Source: Oligoflexia bacterium (GTDB lineage Bacteria > Bdellovibrionota > Bacteriovoracia > Bacteriovoracales > Bacteriovoracaceae). From it: a DNA stretch of 64,000 bases. Position 1 is the first letter of the stretch. Every line of letters starts with the position of its first letter. Below are positions 36,008-45,183 of this stretch, piece by piece. The notes under the pieces are model-generated. The model was given only the letters and a program-made list of their open reading frames with translations. It ran no database searches and was not told the DNA's origin. Position numbers and translations under genes: made by a program. The DNA lies in contig JADFZW010000008.1 in assembly GCA_015232355.1 (NCBI GenBank), positions 62,001 through 126,000 on the forward strand, read 5' to 3'.

Positions 36008-36253
36008 ATGTCAGAAGATTTAAAGGCTGAAGTTGAAAGACTTCGAGCGGAAAATGAACAATTAAAGAATAAAAAGTCTGCTAAAGGCACTCTTTCTATG
36101 AAAGTCAGTGAGAAAGGTGCATTGTCTGTCTATGGAATGGGTCGTTTTCCTGTAACACTTTATAAAGAGCAATGGTTAAAATTATTAGGAATTTCAGAGG
36201 AAATTAAAGAGTTTATTAAAGAAAACGAAGATAAATTAAAATCTAAAGAATAA
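36008..36253 (+). CDS. Small conserved protein with a leading coiled coil
   Basis: An 81-residue protein with a good GGAG site. Residues 1-25 form a coiled coil (LKAEVERLRAENEQLKNKK). The following block KVSEKGALSVYGMGRFPVTLYKEQWLKLL is a conserved motif that I recall in small proteins from cyanobacteria and other bacteria. Function is not known to me. Transcribed alone; convergent with the gene at 36264, 10 bp away. Confidence 0.7.
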   Translation: MSEDLKAEVERLRAENEQLKNKKSAKGTLSMKVSEKGALSVYGMGRFPVTLYKEQWLKLLGISEEIKEFIKENEDKLKSKE

Positions 36254-36263
36254 AAAAATTGTC

Positions 36264-37022
36264 TTAAAAAGAGGCCCTAACTCCCGCTATCAGATAATGA
36301 AAAAGAGCAAAGGTGTATACATTTTTATTATCGGCACCTCCCTCCAACATCCTATACCCTATATAAATTCTGATATGTTCCGAAGCAATGTAACTAATTT
36401 TTAAAGAGATATCTTCTGCTCGCCCTTGAGGTGCCGCTAAGGCATCTGCATCCAAGCTTAGTTCCATTTGTTTAGCAAAAGATGGATTGCAATCAATACC
36501 AAATGAAAGTAATGGTACTAAACCAAGATCATTTTTTTCTTCATTTTTATTTTTTCCCTTGATTGAAATCTTAGCATCTCTTACTTTGAGAGTTCCTCCC
36601 ACATACCATGACCAAAGATCATTCATTCTTTTATAATACAAATACGACACACGATAAGAATTAAACTTATAAGTAAAAGAGACAAACTCACTCTTTTGAA
36701 ATAGTTGATTTTGAAACAAGACATCTCTATCAAGAATACCATCACTTTTTATTTCCAAAGGAGCAATTAGCAGTCTCAGATGGTGAGGGCCTTTTAAAGT
36801 TCGATAATAGGTTAGTCTATGAACTAAAAATGGTTCTCCACCATTATCTTTTATATCGATCCTAGTACCACTAGCGTTGTTGGTAATCTGAAATTGATTT
36901 TTTCCTTGCCAAATCAAGGCGTGCTCCATATCAATCCTGTTTTTAAAATCCATCGCAAAAACAATAGGGGTGATGAAAACAAATATTGCTGTGGCAATTG
37001 CTATGATCTTTAAAAGTTTCAT
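36264..37022 (-). CDS. Probable outer-membrane beta-barrel protein, unknown function
   Basis: A 252-residue protein with a signal peptide (IIAIATAIFVFITPIVFA). The mature part alternates polar and hydrophobic residues in many short strands (LRLLIAPLEIKSDG, FNSYRVSYLYYKRM, IRIYIGYRMLEGG) and ends in LIAGVRASF with a C-terminal Phe, as in BAM substrates. It does not share the landmarks of the 200-residue paralogue set. AAGGA precedes the ATG. Role unknown. Confidence 0.6.
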   Translation of the reverse strand: MKLLKIIAIATAIFVFITPIVFAMDFKNRIDMEHALIWQGKNQFQITNNASGTRIDIKDNGGEPFLVHRLTYYRTLKGPHHLRLLIAPLEIKSDGILDRDVLFQNQLFQKSEFVSFTYKFNSYRVSYLYYKRMNDLWSWYVGGTLKVRDAKISIKGKNKNEEKNDLGLVPLLSFGIDCNPSFAKQMELSLDADALAAPQGRAEDISLKISYIASEHIRIYIGYRMLEGGADNKNVYTFALFHYLIAGVRASF

Positions 37023-37176
37023 GCTTTATCCTTTTCTTTTGATGATCTTCGACGTTAGGAAGTGGTATAAATATATATTAGTTATGATTTACTGGCAAAT
37101 CATGATAATATCTGATTTTCTTAAAAGTTAAATTAAACATTAATCATCAAAGTAAAAAATTAAAAAAGGAGTAGTT

Positions 37177-37677
37177 ATGTCAAAAATCACCCTTCAAGGA
37201 AATCCAGTCAATACCAGAGGCACTCTTCCTGCAATTGGTGTGGTCGCCCCAGATTTTAATTTAGTTAAAACAGATTTATCAGAAGTAGATTTGAAGAGTT
37301 TTGGCGCCAAAAAAAAAGTACTTAATATTTTTCCAAGTCTTGATACTCCAACTTGTGCAATGTCTGTAAGAAGGTTTAACAAAGAGGCTACGGATCTTAA
37401 TAATGTTGTTGTTCTAAATATCTCTGCAGACCTTCCCTTTGCTCAAAAAAGATTTTGTGGTTCTGAAGGAATAAATAATTCTGAGACACTCTCCTCTTTT
37501 CGAAGTACTTTTGCAAAAGATTATAATTTGGATATTCTGGATTCTCCTCTGGCCGGTCTTTGTTCCAGAGTAGTTCTGATTCTTAATGAAAATAATAAAG
37601 TTATATATTCAGAACAAGTTTCAGAAATAACTAATGGACCAAATTACGAAAAAGCTTTAGAAGCTTTGAACAATTGA
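37177..37677 (+). CDS. tpx: Thiol peroxidase (Tpx, atypical 2-Cys peroxiredoxin)
   Basis: A 166-residue protein, the usual Tpx length, with AAGGAG before the ATG. Features: VTLxGNPV-type N-terminus (ITLQGNPVNTRG), FPSLDTPTCAMSVRRFN with the peroxidatic Cys near residue 60, DLPFAQKRFCGSEGI with the resolving Cys near 93, and SPLAGLCSRVVLILNENNKVIYSEQV. It reduces hydroperoxides using thioredoxin, in the periplasm or cytosol by strain; no signal peptide here means cytosol. The 3' side carries a tandem array. Confidence 0.97.
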   Translation: MSKITLQGNPVNTRGTLPAIGVVAPDFNLVKTDLSEVDLKSFGAKKKVLNIFPSLDTPTCAMSVRRFNKEATDLNNVVVLNISADLPFAQKRFCGSEGINNSETLSSFRSTFAKDYNLDILDSPLAGLCSRVVLILNENNKVIYSEQVSEITNGPNYEKALEALNN

Positions 37678-37679
37678 AC

Positions 37680-37769
37680 TTGAGTATGCCTTGAGTATGC
37701 CTTGAGTATGTGTTGAGTATGTGTGTGTTGAGTATGTGTGTGTTGAGTTGTTGTGTGTTGAGTATGCCT
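37680..37769 (+). repeat. Imperfect TTGAGTATG tandem array after tpx
   Basis: Seven units of TTGAGTATGCC, TTGAGTATGTG and longer TTGAGTATGTGTGTG forms directly follow the tpx stop codon (37675-37677). The rest of the roughly 300-bp gap up to 37976 is AT-rich with no other feature I can support. Confidence 0.9.
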
Positions 37770-37976
37770 ACATTTTGTTGCACTTTTTGATCCTGTAATT
37801 TTGCTTTCAAAATAATTTTCTAATTTTATTTTCTGTGTAATTAATTAAAATTATTCAATCAAAAGAATTTCCATCAATTATTTTTATCTATGCTCATGTA
37901 ACACTTGTTACAATTAATTTTATTTAATTTATATAAAATAAAACCCATTTAGATAAACAGGAGCAGAAGAAAAACA

Positions 37977-38978
37977 ATGAAAACAACAACACTTTCCTTA
38001 AGATCATTCTCATTACTCTCATTACTATCATTACTCTCGTTACTCTCACTAGCAACAATCGCTAATGCTAACGCTAGCGAGGAAAAATCATGTACATCTG
38101 TAGATGATCAGGTAAAAAATATATCTGCAAAAATGTGTGCTTTAGATAGTGCTTTAAACAGCACTGAGATCGTTGAGACAAAAGATTTAAACTTTTTTAA
38201 ATCTAAAAACTTAACTTCCGAGTTAGAAAAAGGAAACACTTTTGCCTACATGGTATTTTTAAAAGATAAGCTCGATAGCGAAGAAAAACAAATTGTAAAC
38301 ACACTCATTCCGCTAAACTTTGTAGAGGGCGGAGTCAGAGGTAAATTGCATGCACTTCCTTCATTTAAAAATATCGATGCTATCTCTGGTGCTCAAACCA
38401 TCATCACAAAAAGTGCATATTTAATCCACGGATTAAACGCAGAAAATGTTAGCAAGAAAGAGATGGCCAGTTTAGAATATCATCAAAATTGTCAACCAAA
38501 TATCAATAACAATAATAACAATTCTGCCTTCGGTACTACATTGGAATTTGAGAAAATTGAAAAAGAGGATCGTGAAGACACTTTTAGAATTATAACTAAA
38601 AAATTAGGAATTCAAATGACTCTCTCTGAGATTACAGATGAAAAAGTTAAAAAATCTATAGAGGCATTAGATAGTGGCGCCCATGCAGACAAAATCATCT
38701 TTATGGATAAAACAGCAAACCATGATCCTAAAGAGGACACAGGTTTTAAAGCATTACCTAAAGTAGTTAAAACAATCGTCGTTTATAGAAATGTTAAAGA
38801 GGGAGTTCTAGTAACAACTTATACAGTGGTGGTTGTTGGAAACGTTCCTCTTATTTTATGGTTACCATTTGCTGCTGCAAAGTTATTTGCAACTCCCGAA
38901 AGGGCAAAACCTGATCTTATCCAAACTACAGTCAAAACAAGGCAATATAATAAAAAATTTCATCCTTTCACAAAATAA
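37977..38978 (+). CDS. Exported protein of unknown function
   Basis: A 333-residue protein with AGGAGC upstream and a signal peptide made of Ser-Leu-Leu repeats (SLLSLLSLLSLLSLATIANANA), itself a slippage product. The middle is charged and has an Asn run (NINNNNNNS). A hydrophobic segment near the C-terminus (VTTYTVVVVGNVPLILWLPFAAAKLF) could be a membrane anchor. I recognise no family. Confidence 0.6.
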   Translation: MKTTTLSLRSFSLLSLLSLLSLLSLATIANANASEEKSCTSVDDQVKNISAKMCALDSALNSTEIVETKDLNFFKSKNLTSELEKGNTFAYMVFLKDKLDSEEKQIVNTLIPLNFVEGGVRGKLHALPSFKNIDAISGAQTIITKSAYLIHGLNAENVSKKEMASLEYHQNCQPNINNNNNNSAFGTTLEFEKIEKEDREDTFRIITKKLGIQMTLSEITDEKVKKSIEALDSGAHADKIIFMDKTANHDPKEDTGFKALPKVVKTIVVYRNVKEGVLVTTYTVVVVGNVPLILWLPFAAAKLFATPERAKPDLIQTTVKTRQYNKKFHPFTK

Positions 38979-38992
38979 AAAAAAAGTCGGCC

Positions 38993-39018
38993 GGCACCTT
39001 TTAGTGGCACCTTTTAGT
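38993..39018. repeat. Tandem GGCACCTTTTAGT duplication at convergent 3' ends
   Basis: Two perfect 13-bp copies (38993-39005, 39006-39018). The second covers the stop codon of the minus-strand gene that ends at 39014. On minus it reads AGGTGCCACTAAAAGGTGCC, which shares AGGTGCCACT with the dispersed hairpin element, so it may be a decayed copy. Confidence 0.8.
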
Positions 39019-39943
39019 AACTTCCGAGTGCAATCCTAAGCCCTACGAATGGATCTCTCTCTAGTAAATAATTATAATAAACACCAAAAGTTAATATTTT
39101 TTTAAATTGAATTTGTAATCCTGCAAAGTAGTGTTCGCGACGAAAATTTTTACCATCACGAAGAATAATCTCTTTATCCTCCTCTGAAAATTGTTGAATC
39201 TCTTGCTTTCGATAGGCCAGTATCAGTGATAGTAATTTATAAGATATGATGGTAGATATTATATGAGTTTTATTAGGCACACCCTTTAAGTTTCTTATAA
39301 AAGTATAATCGAATAACACTCCTTTAATTCTAAATCCACTATTTAAATTAAACACACTGATGTTAGCAAAATTCTTGGAAAATCCTACTCCCATATGAAT
39401 GTAATTACTGGCCAACATAAAACCATAGGACTCTCGAAAATTTCCTGATTCTCGATATTGTCTCATTCCAAGTCCCAAGTGAGGTACAAATCCTAATCCC
39501 TTCTTGAAAAATTTCTTAAATAGTGGAAGTGAAAAAGCAAGACTATAATTTTTTCTGTTAATATCGTCACCCGTCCCACCTGGTAGTGAAATATCAACTG
39601 CTGCCAAGTTACTGGCATTTGAAAAGAATGAATGTTTTTTAGCAACAGCACCGGCGGCAAGTCCAAACATACCATACCCCTGAAATACATTAAAATCAGT
39701 AGTACCCTCTCCACTTAAAACTTCTATTCCAAAAGGTGTCTCATCCACTGGAATAAAAGCAGGGTTGTTTCCAATTGAATCACCGGCCGATGGTGATGCT
39801 TGACCTGAGTGAGAGCTATTTACCGAACAAGCATAATTTAAAACTGTACATACACGATCAGTAAGTTCCGCTTGAATAGTTGAGGAAAAAAGTAATGACA
39901 AGAAAAAACATGTCACAAAAAATATAGTGAATTTTAAATTCAA
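39014..39943 (-). CDS. Probable outer-membrane beta-barrel protein, unknown function
   Basis: A 309-residue protein from a TTG codon at 39943 with AAGGA at fair spacing; no better start is close. Signal peptide KFTIFFVTCFFLSLLFSSTIQA. The mature part is strand-rich with Gly/aromatic alternation (GFVPHLGLGMRQYRES, FGVYYNYLLERDPFVGLRIALGSY), typical of a barrel, with a final Tyr. Two Cys lie near the mature N-terminus. Convergent with the exported protein at 37977. Confidence 0.6.
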   Translation of the reverse strand: MNLKFTIFFVTCFFLSLLFSSTIQAELTDRVCTVLNYACSVNSSHSGQASPSAGDSIGNNPAFIPVDETPFGIEVLSGEGTTDFNVFQGYGMFGLAAGAVAKKHSFFSNASNLAAVDISLPGGTGDDINRKNYSLAFSLPLFKKFFKKGLGFVPHLGLGMRQYRESGNFRESYGFMLASNYIHMGVGFSKNFANISVFNLNSGFRIKGVLFDYTFIRNLKGVPNKTHIISTIISYKLLSLILAYRKQEIQQFSEEDKEIILRDGKNFRREHYFAGLQIQFKKILTFGVYYNYLLERDPFVGLRIALGSY

Positions 39944-40068
39944 TTAGAGTGTCCTTTTAGAAAATGATCTATGATAAAATATTAACTAACAATTAATTGA
40001 TTTTGTACTCTAAAATATAAAATGAAATCATCTGTCTATTATTTTATTATTCAGGAGGGAAATAAATT

Positions 40069-41547
40069 GTGAAAGCTGTAATGTTCGTAGATGACGAAGA
40101 AGATATTCGAGAATTAGGTGCATTGGAGTTAGAGGGAAAACTAGATGTAACAGTAATAGAAGTTAACTCTGGAGAAGAAGCAATAGAGTACCTTAAGAAA
40201 AATGGCGACGTTGAAATTGTAATCAGTGACTATGATATGCCAAAGGGAAATGGAGATGTAATTTACAACTACATCAAAAAATATAATGATGAAGAAATTG
40301 CAAAAAAAGCAGCAAAAGATGATGAAAAAAATATTGCTTTTGTACTCTTTACCTCTAGAGATCTAGTAGAGTTTAAATCTACTGCTAATAATCCCTTCAA
40401 TGAATTTCCTAAGGATCAAAACAAGAGTGCTTATTTACAAAAACCAGAAGGATTCAAAGATCTCGCCCAAACAGTAAAGCAATTATTAACTAAAAACACA
40501 CAAGAACCATCCCCAGCTACAGATAACATTGGTACTACTCCAGAGTGTACTAGTGCATCCTGTACTACTTCAGAGTTTACTCTTCCAGAGTATTGCAAAG
40601 TAAATATCAAACGCTTTTCAAAATTTAATACTTCAAATTGTGATGTTTATCTTCGATTATCCAAAGATAAACACTTAAAGATAATAAATCGAAATGAGCT
40701 CTATGATTCCATTCAAATAGAAAAATATGCAAGCAAAGGAGTTAATTTCTTCTATGTTAAAAGTGATGATTTTACAAATTTTTCTAATTATTACGCTCAA
40801 ACCCTGACTGCCAAATTAAGCAGTGAAAAGTTTAATCAGGAAGAAAGATTGGATTTAGAAATTGAGAGTATGCATTTTGTTCAAGAGGTAATCCACGGAT
40901 TAGGAATAAATCAAACTGTAGTTAACACCGTCAACGCTCTGATGGATTCCAATCAAAAAATTATTAAAAATGATCAAAATCTTTTAGATCTTCTAAAGAA
41001 AATGAAGAAAAATAAAAATTATATCTATGAGCATAGCTTACTTATCTCCTATTTTGGATGTTTGATTGCTACGGAAATGAAATGGAGTACCCAAGCAACT
41101 CTTCAAAAAATCTCTGCAGCAGCAATCATGCATGATATGTTACTTGAAGATCCTGAACTGGCGAAAATAGATTCTCTTGATGAAACTACAATTAAAGAGA
41201 AAAAATTAACTCCTCCTCAGATAGATTTAATTAAAAAACATCCTGCAGAAATAGCAGAAAAAGTTAGAAAAATAAAATCTCTTCCTCCAGATATAGATCA
41301 AATGATCCTTGACCATCATGAAAAACCAGAGGGTGGAGGTTTTCCGCGAGGTATTCCTTCAATTCGAATTGCGCCATTAACTTCAATTTTAATTATGACA
41401 GAGGATTTTGTTAATCAAATATATGATAAAGAGATTAATCGAGAGACAGTACAAAAAACTGCTGCCAAAATAAAAAGTAAATACACTCATGGCAATTTTA
41501 GAAAAACTCTCGATGGTATGCTTAAAGTTCTATCTCAAATAAAATAA
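40069..41547 (+). CDS. Response regulator with HD-GYP-like output domain
   Basis: A 492-residue protein with a GTG start and GGAGGG upstream. The REC domain has FVDDEEDIRELG (acidic pocket), VISDYDMPKGNGD with the phospho-acceptor Asp, and a late Lys (YLQKPEGF), so it is phosphorylation-competent. The C-terminal HD domain has AAAIMHDMLLEDPEL (HD metal pair), IKKHPAEIAEKV and LDHHEKPEGGGFPRGI. The last is the GYP loop with GFP in place of GYP. Thus c-di-GMP hydrolysis is possible but not certain. The PilZ protein at 49850 and the degenerate homologue at 51386 are its likely network partners. Confidence 0.85.
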   Translation: MKAVMFVDDEEDIRELGALELEGKLDVTVIEVNSGEEAIEYLKKNGDVEIVISDYDMPKGNGDVIYNYIKKYNDEEIAKKAAKDDEKNIAFVLFTSRDLVEFKSTANNPFNEFPKDQNKSAYLQKPEGFKDLAQTVKQLLTKNTQEPSPATDNIGTTPECTSASCTTSEFTLPEYCKVNIKRFSKFNTSNCDVYLRLSKDKHLKIINRNELYDSIQIEKYASKGVNFFYVKSDDFTNFSNYYAQTLTAKLSSEKFNQEERLDLEIESMHFVQEVIHGLGINQTVVNTVNALMDSNQKIIKNDQNLLDLLKKMKKNKNYIYEHSLLISYFGCLIATEMKWSTQATLQKISAAAIMHDMLLEDPELAKIDSLDETTIKEKKLTPPQIDLIKKHPAEIAEKVRKIKSLPPDIDQMILDHHEKPEGGGFPRGIPSIRIAPLTSILIMTEDFVNQIYDKEINRETVQKTAAKIKSKYTHGNFRKTLDGMLKVLSQIK

Positions 41548-41643
41548 TTTCAACAACCACTAGAATTCTCTAAAATAAAATACTAGAATTCCACAAATAT
41601 TAAATATTAATATTAATATTAGTAAATTAACAAAGGACTTATC

Positions 41644-42834
41644 ATGTGTAACACATCTTCTTCCATTTCTCCAGTCTACATTTTATCATCTACTCGTACT
41701 GCAATTGGTAGTTATCTTGGAAAACTCTCTAACATTCCTGCCACCACGCTTGGAGCACAAGTCATTGGGGACGCTTTAAAAAAAGCAAATGTTGATCACA
41801 AAGAAGTTGATGAAGTTATCATGGGCCAAGTATTGCAAGCAGGTGTTGGACAAGCTCCCGCCAGACAAGCAGCAATCTTTGCAAAACTTCCCTCCTCTAC
41901 TACTTGTACAACTGTAAATAAGGTTTGTGGTTCTGGACTAAAGAGTATTATTATGGGTGCTCAAGCAATAAAATTAAATGAAGCAAATGTAGTTGTTGCT
42001 GGTGGAATGGAAAATATGTCTCTATCTCCACACTTTATTCCAAATTCTAGAGGTGGAATGAAGTTTGGTAATGTTGAAATCAAAGATACTATGCAATGGG
42101 ATGGTTTATGGGATGTTTATAGTAATAGAACAATGGGAAGTTGTGCAGAAGAGTGTGTGAAACGCTACTCTCTCTCGAGAAGTGCTCAAGATGAATTTGC
42201 GATCAACTCATTTAAAAAAGCACAGCAAGCAATTAAAGATGGTGTTTTTGCAAATGAAATAAGTGCAACTACTATTCTTGATAAAAAAGGAAATATCATC
42301 GTAAATGAAGATGAGGGCCCCTTTAAGGCCAACTTCGAAAAAATTCCTGCACTCAAAGCTGCATTCGAAAAGGATGGAACAATTACAGCGGCCAATGCTT
42401 CAACAATTAATGATGGTGCTGCAGTTTTAGTTTTATCGGGCGAAACTTCAAATGCAAAAGCAAAAGCAAAATTTAAAATTCGCTCCTATGCCTCTCACGC
42501 TGAAGATCCAACTTGGTTTACAATTGCTCCAATAGGTGCAATTAATAAATCACTCCGACTGGCCAATCTTAATTTAAGTGATATTGGTTTATTTGAAATT
42601 AACGAAGCATTCGCATGTGTAACCATGTCTGCAATTAGAGAGTTAAAACTTGACGAATCAAAAGTAAATATCTTTGGAGGAGCAGTGGCCTTAGGTCATC
42701 CTATTGGCGCTTCTGGAGCAAGAATTGTAGTTACTCTTATGAATGCAATGGAGAGAAAGGGAGTTCAATTTGGATTAGCGGCAATCTGTATTGGTGGAGG
42801 AGAAGCACTATCAATGATTATCGAAAGGATCTAA
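41644..42834 (+). CDS. Acetyl-CoA C-acetyltransferase (thiolase)
   Basis: A 396-residue thiolase with all catalytic residues: nucleophile Cys in VNKVCGSGLKSI (about residue 91), NEAFACV with the NEAF motif, GGAVALGHPIGASGAR with catalytic His, and CIGGGEALS with the second Cys. It condenses or cleaves acetyl-CoA units; length and the GHPIGASG pattern fit biosynthetic thiolases (AtoB/PhaA/ThlA type). The substrate range cannot be told. No other ketone-body or PHB genes are near. The two small genes after it start only 11 bp later and may be co-transcribed. Confidence 0.95.
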   Translation: MCNTSSSISPVYILSSTRTAIGSYLGKLSNIPATTLGAQVIGDALKKANVDHKEVDEVIMGQVLQAGVGQAPARQAAIFAKLPSSTTCTTVNKVCGSGLKSIIMGAQAIKLNEANVVVAGGMENMSLSPHFIPNSRGGMKFGNVEIKDTMQWDGLWDVYSNRTMGSCAEECVKRYSLSRSAQDEFAINSFKKAQQAIKDGVFANEISATTILDKKGNIIVNEDEGPFKANFEKIPALKAAFEKDGTITAANASTINDGAAVLVLSGETSNAKAKAKFKIRSYASHAEDPTWFTIAPIGAINKSLRLANLNLSDIGLFEINEAFACVTMSAIRELKLDESKVNIFGGAVALGHPIGASGARIVVTLMNAMERKGVQFGLAAICIGGGEALSMIIERI

Positions 42835-42844
42835 GGACATCTAA

Positions 42845-43120
42845 ATGCCAAAGAAAAAGATTGTAAAAAAAATAATTATTAAGCGTTGGGTTCTGTCACC
42901 ACATGCTGCGCGAAGAATGCAAGAGAGAAAGATCACTGTAGATGATATTGATACTTTGATAAATTATCCTGATCTTGTATTAGAACAAGGACCTAAGTAT
43001 ATCTTGGCAAAAAATTTTAAAAATCGTAGTGATAACATGCTCGCTTCTGTTATACTAGAAAAGGAGGATAATGATTTATGGTACATAATCACCGTAATGG
43101 TAAATTTTCAAAAAAAATAA
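42845..43120 (+). CDS. DUF4258 family protein
   Basis: A 91-residue basic protein. SPHAARRMQERKITVDDIDTLINYPDLVLEQGP is the DUF4258 signature (SxHa..Rm.eR.i....v...i..p), followed by NNDLWYIITVM strands. DUF4258 proteins have RelE/BrnT-like size and are often encoded with a small acidic partner, so a toxin-antitoxin or RNA-binding role has been suggested. Its 3' end overlaps the next gene by 43 bp. Confidence 0.78.
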   Translation: MPKKKIVKKIIIKRWVLSPHAARRMQERKITVDDIDTLINYPDLVLEQGPKYILAKNFKNRSDNMLASVILEKEDNDLWYIITVMVNFQKK

Positions 43121-43338
43121 TAAAAAAAATGATAGATGAATTTCCTAGAATACATTTAGATAAAATGGCAGATTTTGCATCTATAAAATTAAAAAATGGG
43201 ATTGAAGCAAAATCCTATATAAAAGATGGTTTCATATTTTGTGAGGATAAATCTGGCAAAATCATCGAGATTCAAATATTGAATTTAAGCAAGCTGAAAA
43301 GATTGAACAAAAAAAATATCAACAGTGACGTTGCATAG
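43078..43338 (+). CDS. DUF2283 family protein
   Basis: An 86-residue protein. AAGGAGG (43061-43067) sits inside the preceding gene, 10 nt before this ATG. The core IHLDKMADFASIKLKNGIEAKSYIKDGFIFCEDKSGKIIEIQILNLSKL fits DUF2283 (yD.e.Dvl.i.l.........e..dgii.d.d..G.ivgIEi.). An internal ATG at 43129 is an alternative start. DUF4258 and DUF2283 genes are commonly paired, which supports a functional module. Confidence 0.78.
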   Translation: MVHNHRNGKFSKKIIKKMIDEFPRIHLDKMADFASIKLKNGIEAKSYIKDGFIFCEDKSGKIIEIQILNLSKLKRLNKKNINSDVA

Positions 43339-43343
43339 AAGTA

Positions 43344-43411
43344 GTGCCAGTCTACATTTGATAGCTATAGAACAGCTAATGTGTTGTTGCTAGCATTTTA
43401 GAATGTGACAC
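43344..43411. repeat. Dispersed hairpin element, copy 3 (diverged)
   Basis: GTGCCAG (43344) to GTGACAC (43405-43411), with ACATTTGATAGCTATAG, CAGCTAATGTGTTGTTGCTAGCATT in two halves of the centre matching copies 1 and 2 at most positions. Arms are less perfect. It sits 24 bp past the stop of the minus-strand gene ending at 43436, and 5 bp past the DUF2283 stop. Confidence 0.78.
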
Positions 43412-43435
43412 TGTTTGGAGTGATTGCTCATATCC

Positions 43436-44956
43436 TTAGAAAAGAAATACAGAAGATTCGTGTGCTTCCTGTCCATCAGAGTATCTTATAGCTCCTGCAT
43501 CCGTATATCTATAATCAATCAGCACACCGTTTTTTAATATTTTCTCAAAAGGAGCATTCCTCATGATCGAATGTGTGATCTCATCTGTTTTCGAAGGATC
43601 TTTCAATTTATCAAGAAGTGAATCTGTAAGTTTATAATCACTATCAACAAAATAACCACAACCACTACAATAAGCCACACCAAAAACAAACGAAACTGTT
43701 TTTAAATTATTGTTAGGATTATTTACCAAAGCATTACGTATTAGAGCAATCGTTTTTATAATCTCATTTTTCTTGCTAAAATCTTTGACAATTTTAGCTT
43801 TGTCAATAAGCGAATTTACACTAAGATCTAACTCTTTCAAATTTGGAAATCTTTTTAAAATATTTTCAAAGATAGAGTCATCAAGAGATCTTTTTAGAAA
43901 CATAACTAAAGGTATTTTGGGAAATAGATTACTACCAACTCCGAAGGTTAGATCACTAGATACAAAACCAGATTTTGGAACTATCTCAAGATCTAATCTT
44001 TCAATAGAGGAAAATATTAAGGAATCATCTTTAAATAATTTAGTTAATTGTTCATTATCAATTCTTATTGATTTAAAATTAATCTTCGGGACATACTTTT
44101 TCAGACAAAATAACAACTTGGTTGCATCATCTCGACGACTAGGTTCACGCCATGGATTGTTACTACCTCGTAAATCTGTCATATCAAAATGACTATCACG
44201 AAAATTATTTTTTAATTCAAGAGGCACATAACTTTTTACATTCTTATCCCAATGTTCAAGATCAGTTAAAGTTAGATTGTTAAAATCTCTTATCGACTCT
44301 GGATCTTTTTTACATTTATATAGGAACTGGGCCATTGAAAATTTATTGATTGCATTTGGAAATATGGGATAATCACCTTCAATGATACGCCTTTTTTTTA
44401 ATTCTTCATCAGATGTACGTGTATGTATTGCTTTAGATAAATTAGCTAATTCTTCAATTGTTGTAACATGAGGTGATATTCTACATGCAAAAACATCATC
44501 GCTTATTCCTGGTATAAGATTTGTTTTATTATATCTCGTCAGGAAAGAGATCTTCATTAGTTTAACAAAATCATCAAATGAAATCAGTTTAGTTGTTCCA
44601 GATACTTCTCCGGATTTAAGTAGTTTTATCCCGATAATCTTTTCTTTATCTCTTATTTCAGTTACTACAAATTCTTGTAGATCATCTCCATTTTCTTCTA
44701 GTAGTGATGTCGATGCTGATGCTGATGACATTTTTGAAAATATTTTTTTTGATAACCAAAAACGTTTTCCAATCTTTACTGCTTTGTCTTTTGCTAATCC
44801 TGGGATTGATACCATTTGTGTTTTATCACTGTCACTACTATCATTATCTTTAGTATTATCACTAGCAAAGATAAGTGTCGAGATAAGTGTCGAAAAAATT
44901 AAACCAATAAAAACCATAATGAGCAAAAATTTTTTATTCGTATTGGTAATTCTCAT
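43436..44956 (-). CDS. Exported protein with a leucine-rich-repeat-like segment
   Basis: A 506-residue protein with GGAGGAAGG before the ATG and a signal peptide (FLLIMVFIGLIFSTLISTLIFAS). A Ser/Asp linker follows. The first 300 residues carry no motif I know. Around 300-370 there are leucine-rich spacings (FSSIERLDLEIVP, then FPNLKELDLSVNSL), similar to LRR units, and one CSGC near residue 435. LRR proteins bind other proteins; this one is exported. It has the dispersed hairpin next to its 3' end. Confidence 0.55.
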   Translation of the reverse strand: MRITNTNKKFLLIMVFIGLIFSTLISTLIFASDNTKDNDSSDSDKTQMVSIPGLAKDKAVKIGKRFWLSKKIFSKMSSASASTSLLEENGDDLQEFVVTEIRDKEKIIGIKLLKSGEVSGTTKLISFDDFVKLMKISFLTRYNKTNLIPGISDDVFACRISPHVTTIEELANLSKAIHTRTSDEELKKRRIIEGDYPIFPNAINKFSMAQFLYKCKKDPESIRDFNNLTLTDLEHWDKNVKSYVPLELKNNFRDSHFDMTDLRGSNNPWREPSRRDDATKLLFCLKKYVPKINFKSIRIDNEQLTKLFKDDSLIFSSIERLDLEIVPKSGFVSSDLTFGVGSNLFPKIPLVMFLKRSLDDSIFENILKRFPNLKELDLSVNSLIDKAKIVKDFSKKNEIIKTIALIRNALVNNPNNNLKTVSFVFGVAYCSGCGYFVDSDYKLTDSLLDKLKDPSKTDEITHSIMRNAPFEKILKNGVLIDYRYTDAGAIRYSDGQEAHESSVFLF

Positions 44957-45183
44957 TATTCCTTCCTCCGTGTTTATGTTGCTGGATAAAATGCTTAAAC
45001 GTCAACCATGATCGTCACCTTAAATGCTATTATATCAACGTCAGTTTTCAAGAATTTATATTCCTTGATTTATTTTGTTTGAGCTTATGTTATTAATTAT
45101 TTAAGTGAGAACAAAAATTTTTGTTTAAATGATTTATAGGCAAATTTATAAGTTAGAGAGTTTTTAGTTTATAAATAATTATT

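Noticed and set aside
36264-37022. Fourth member of the small barrel family
   Set aside because: It lacks the three shared landmarks; only the general barrel pattern and terminal Phe agree.
37680-37769. CRISPR-like array
   Set aside because: Units are 11-15 bp with no spacers and no cas genes; this is a simple tandem repeat.
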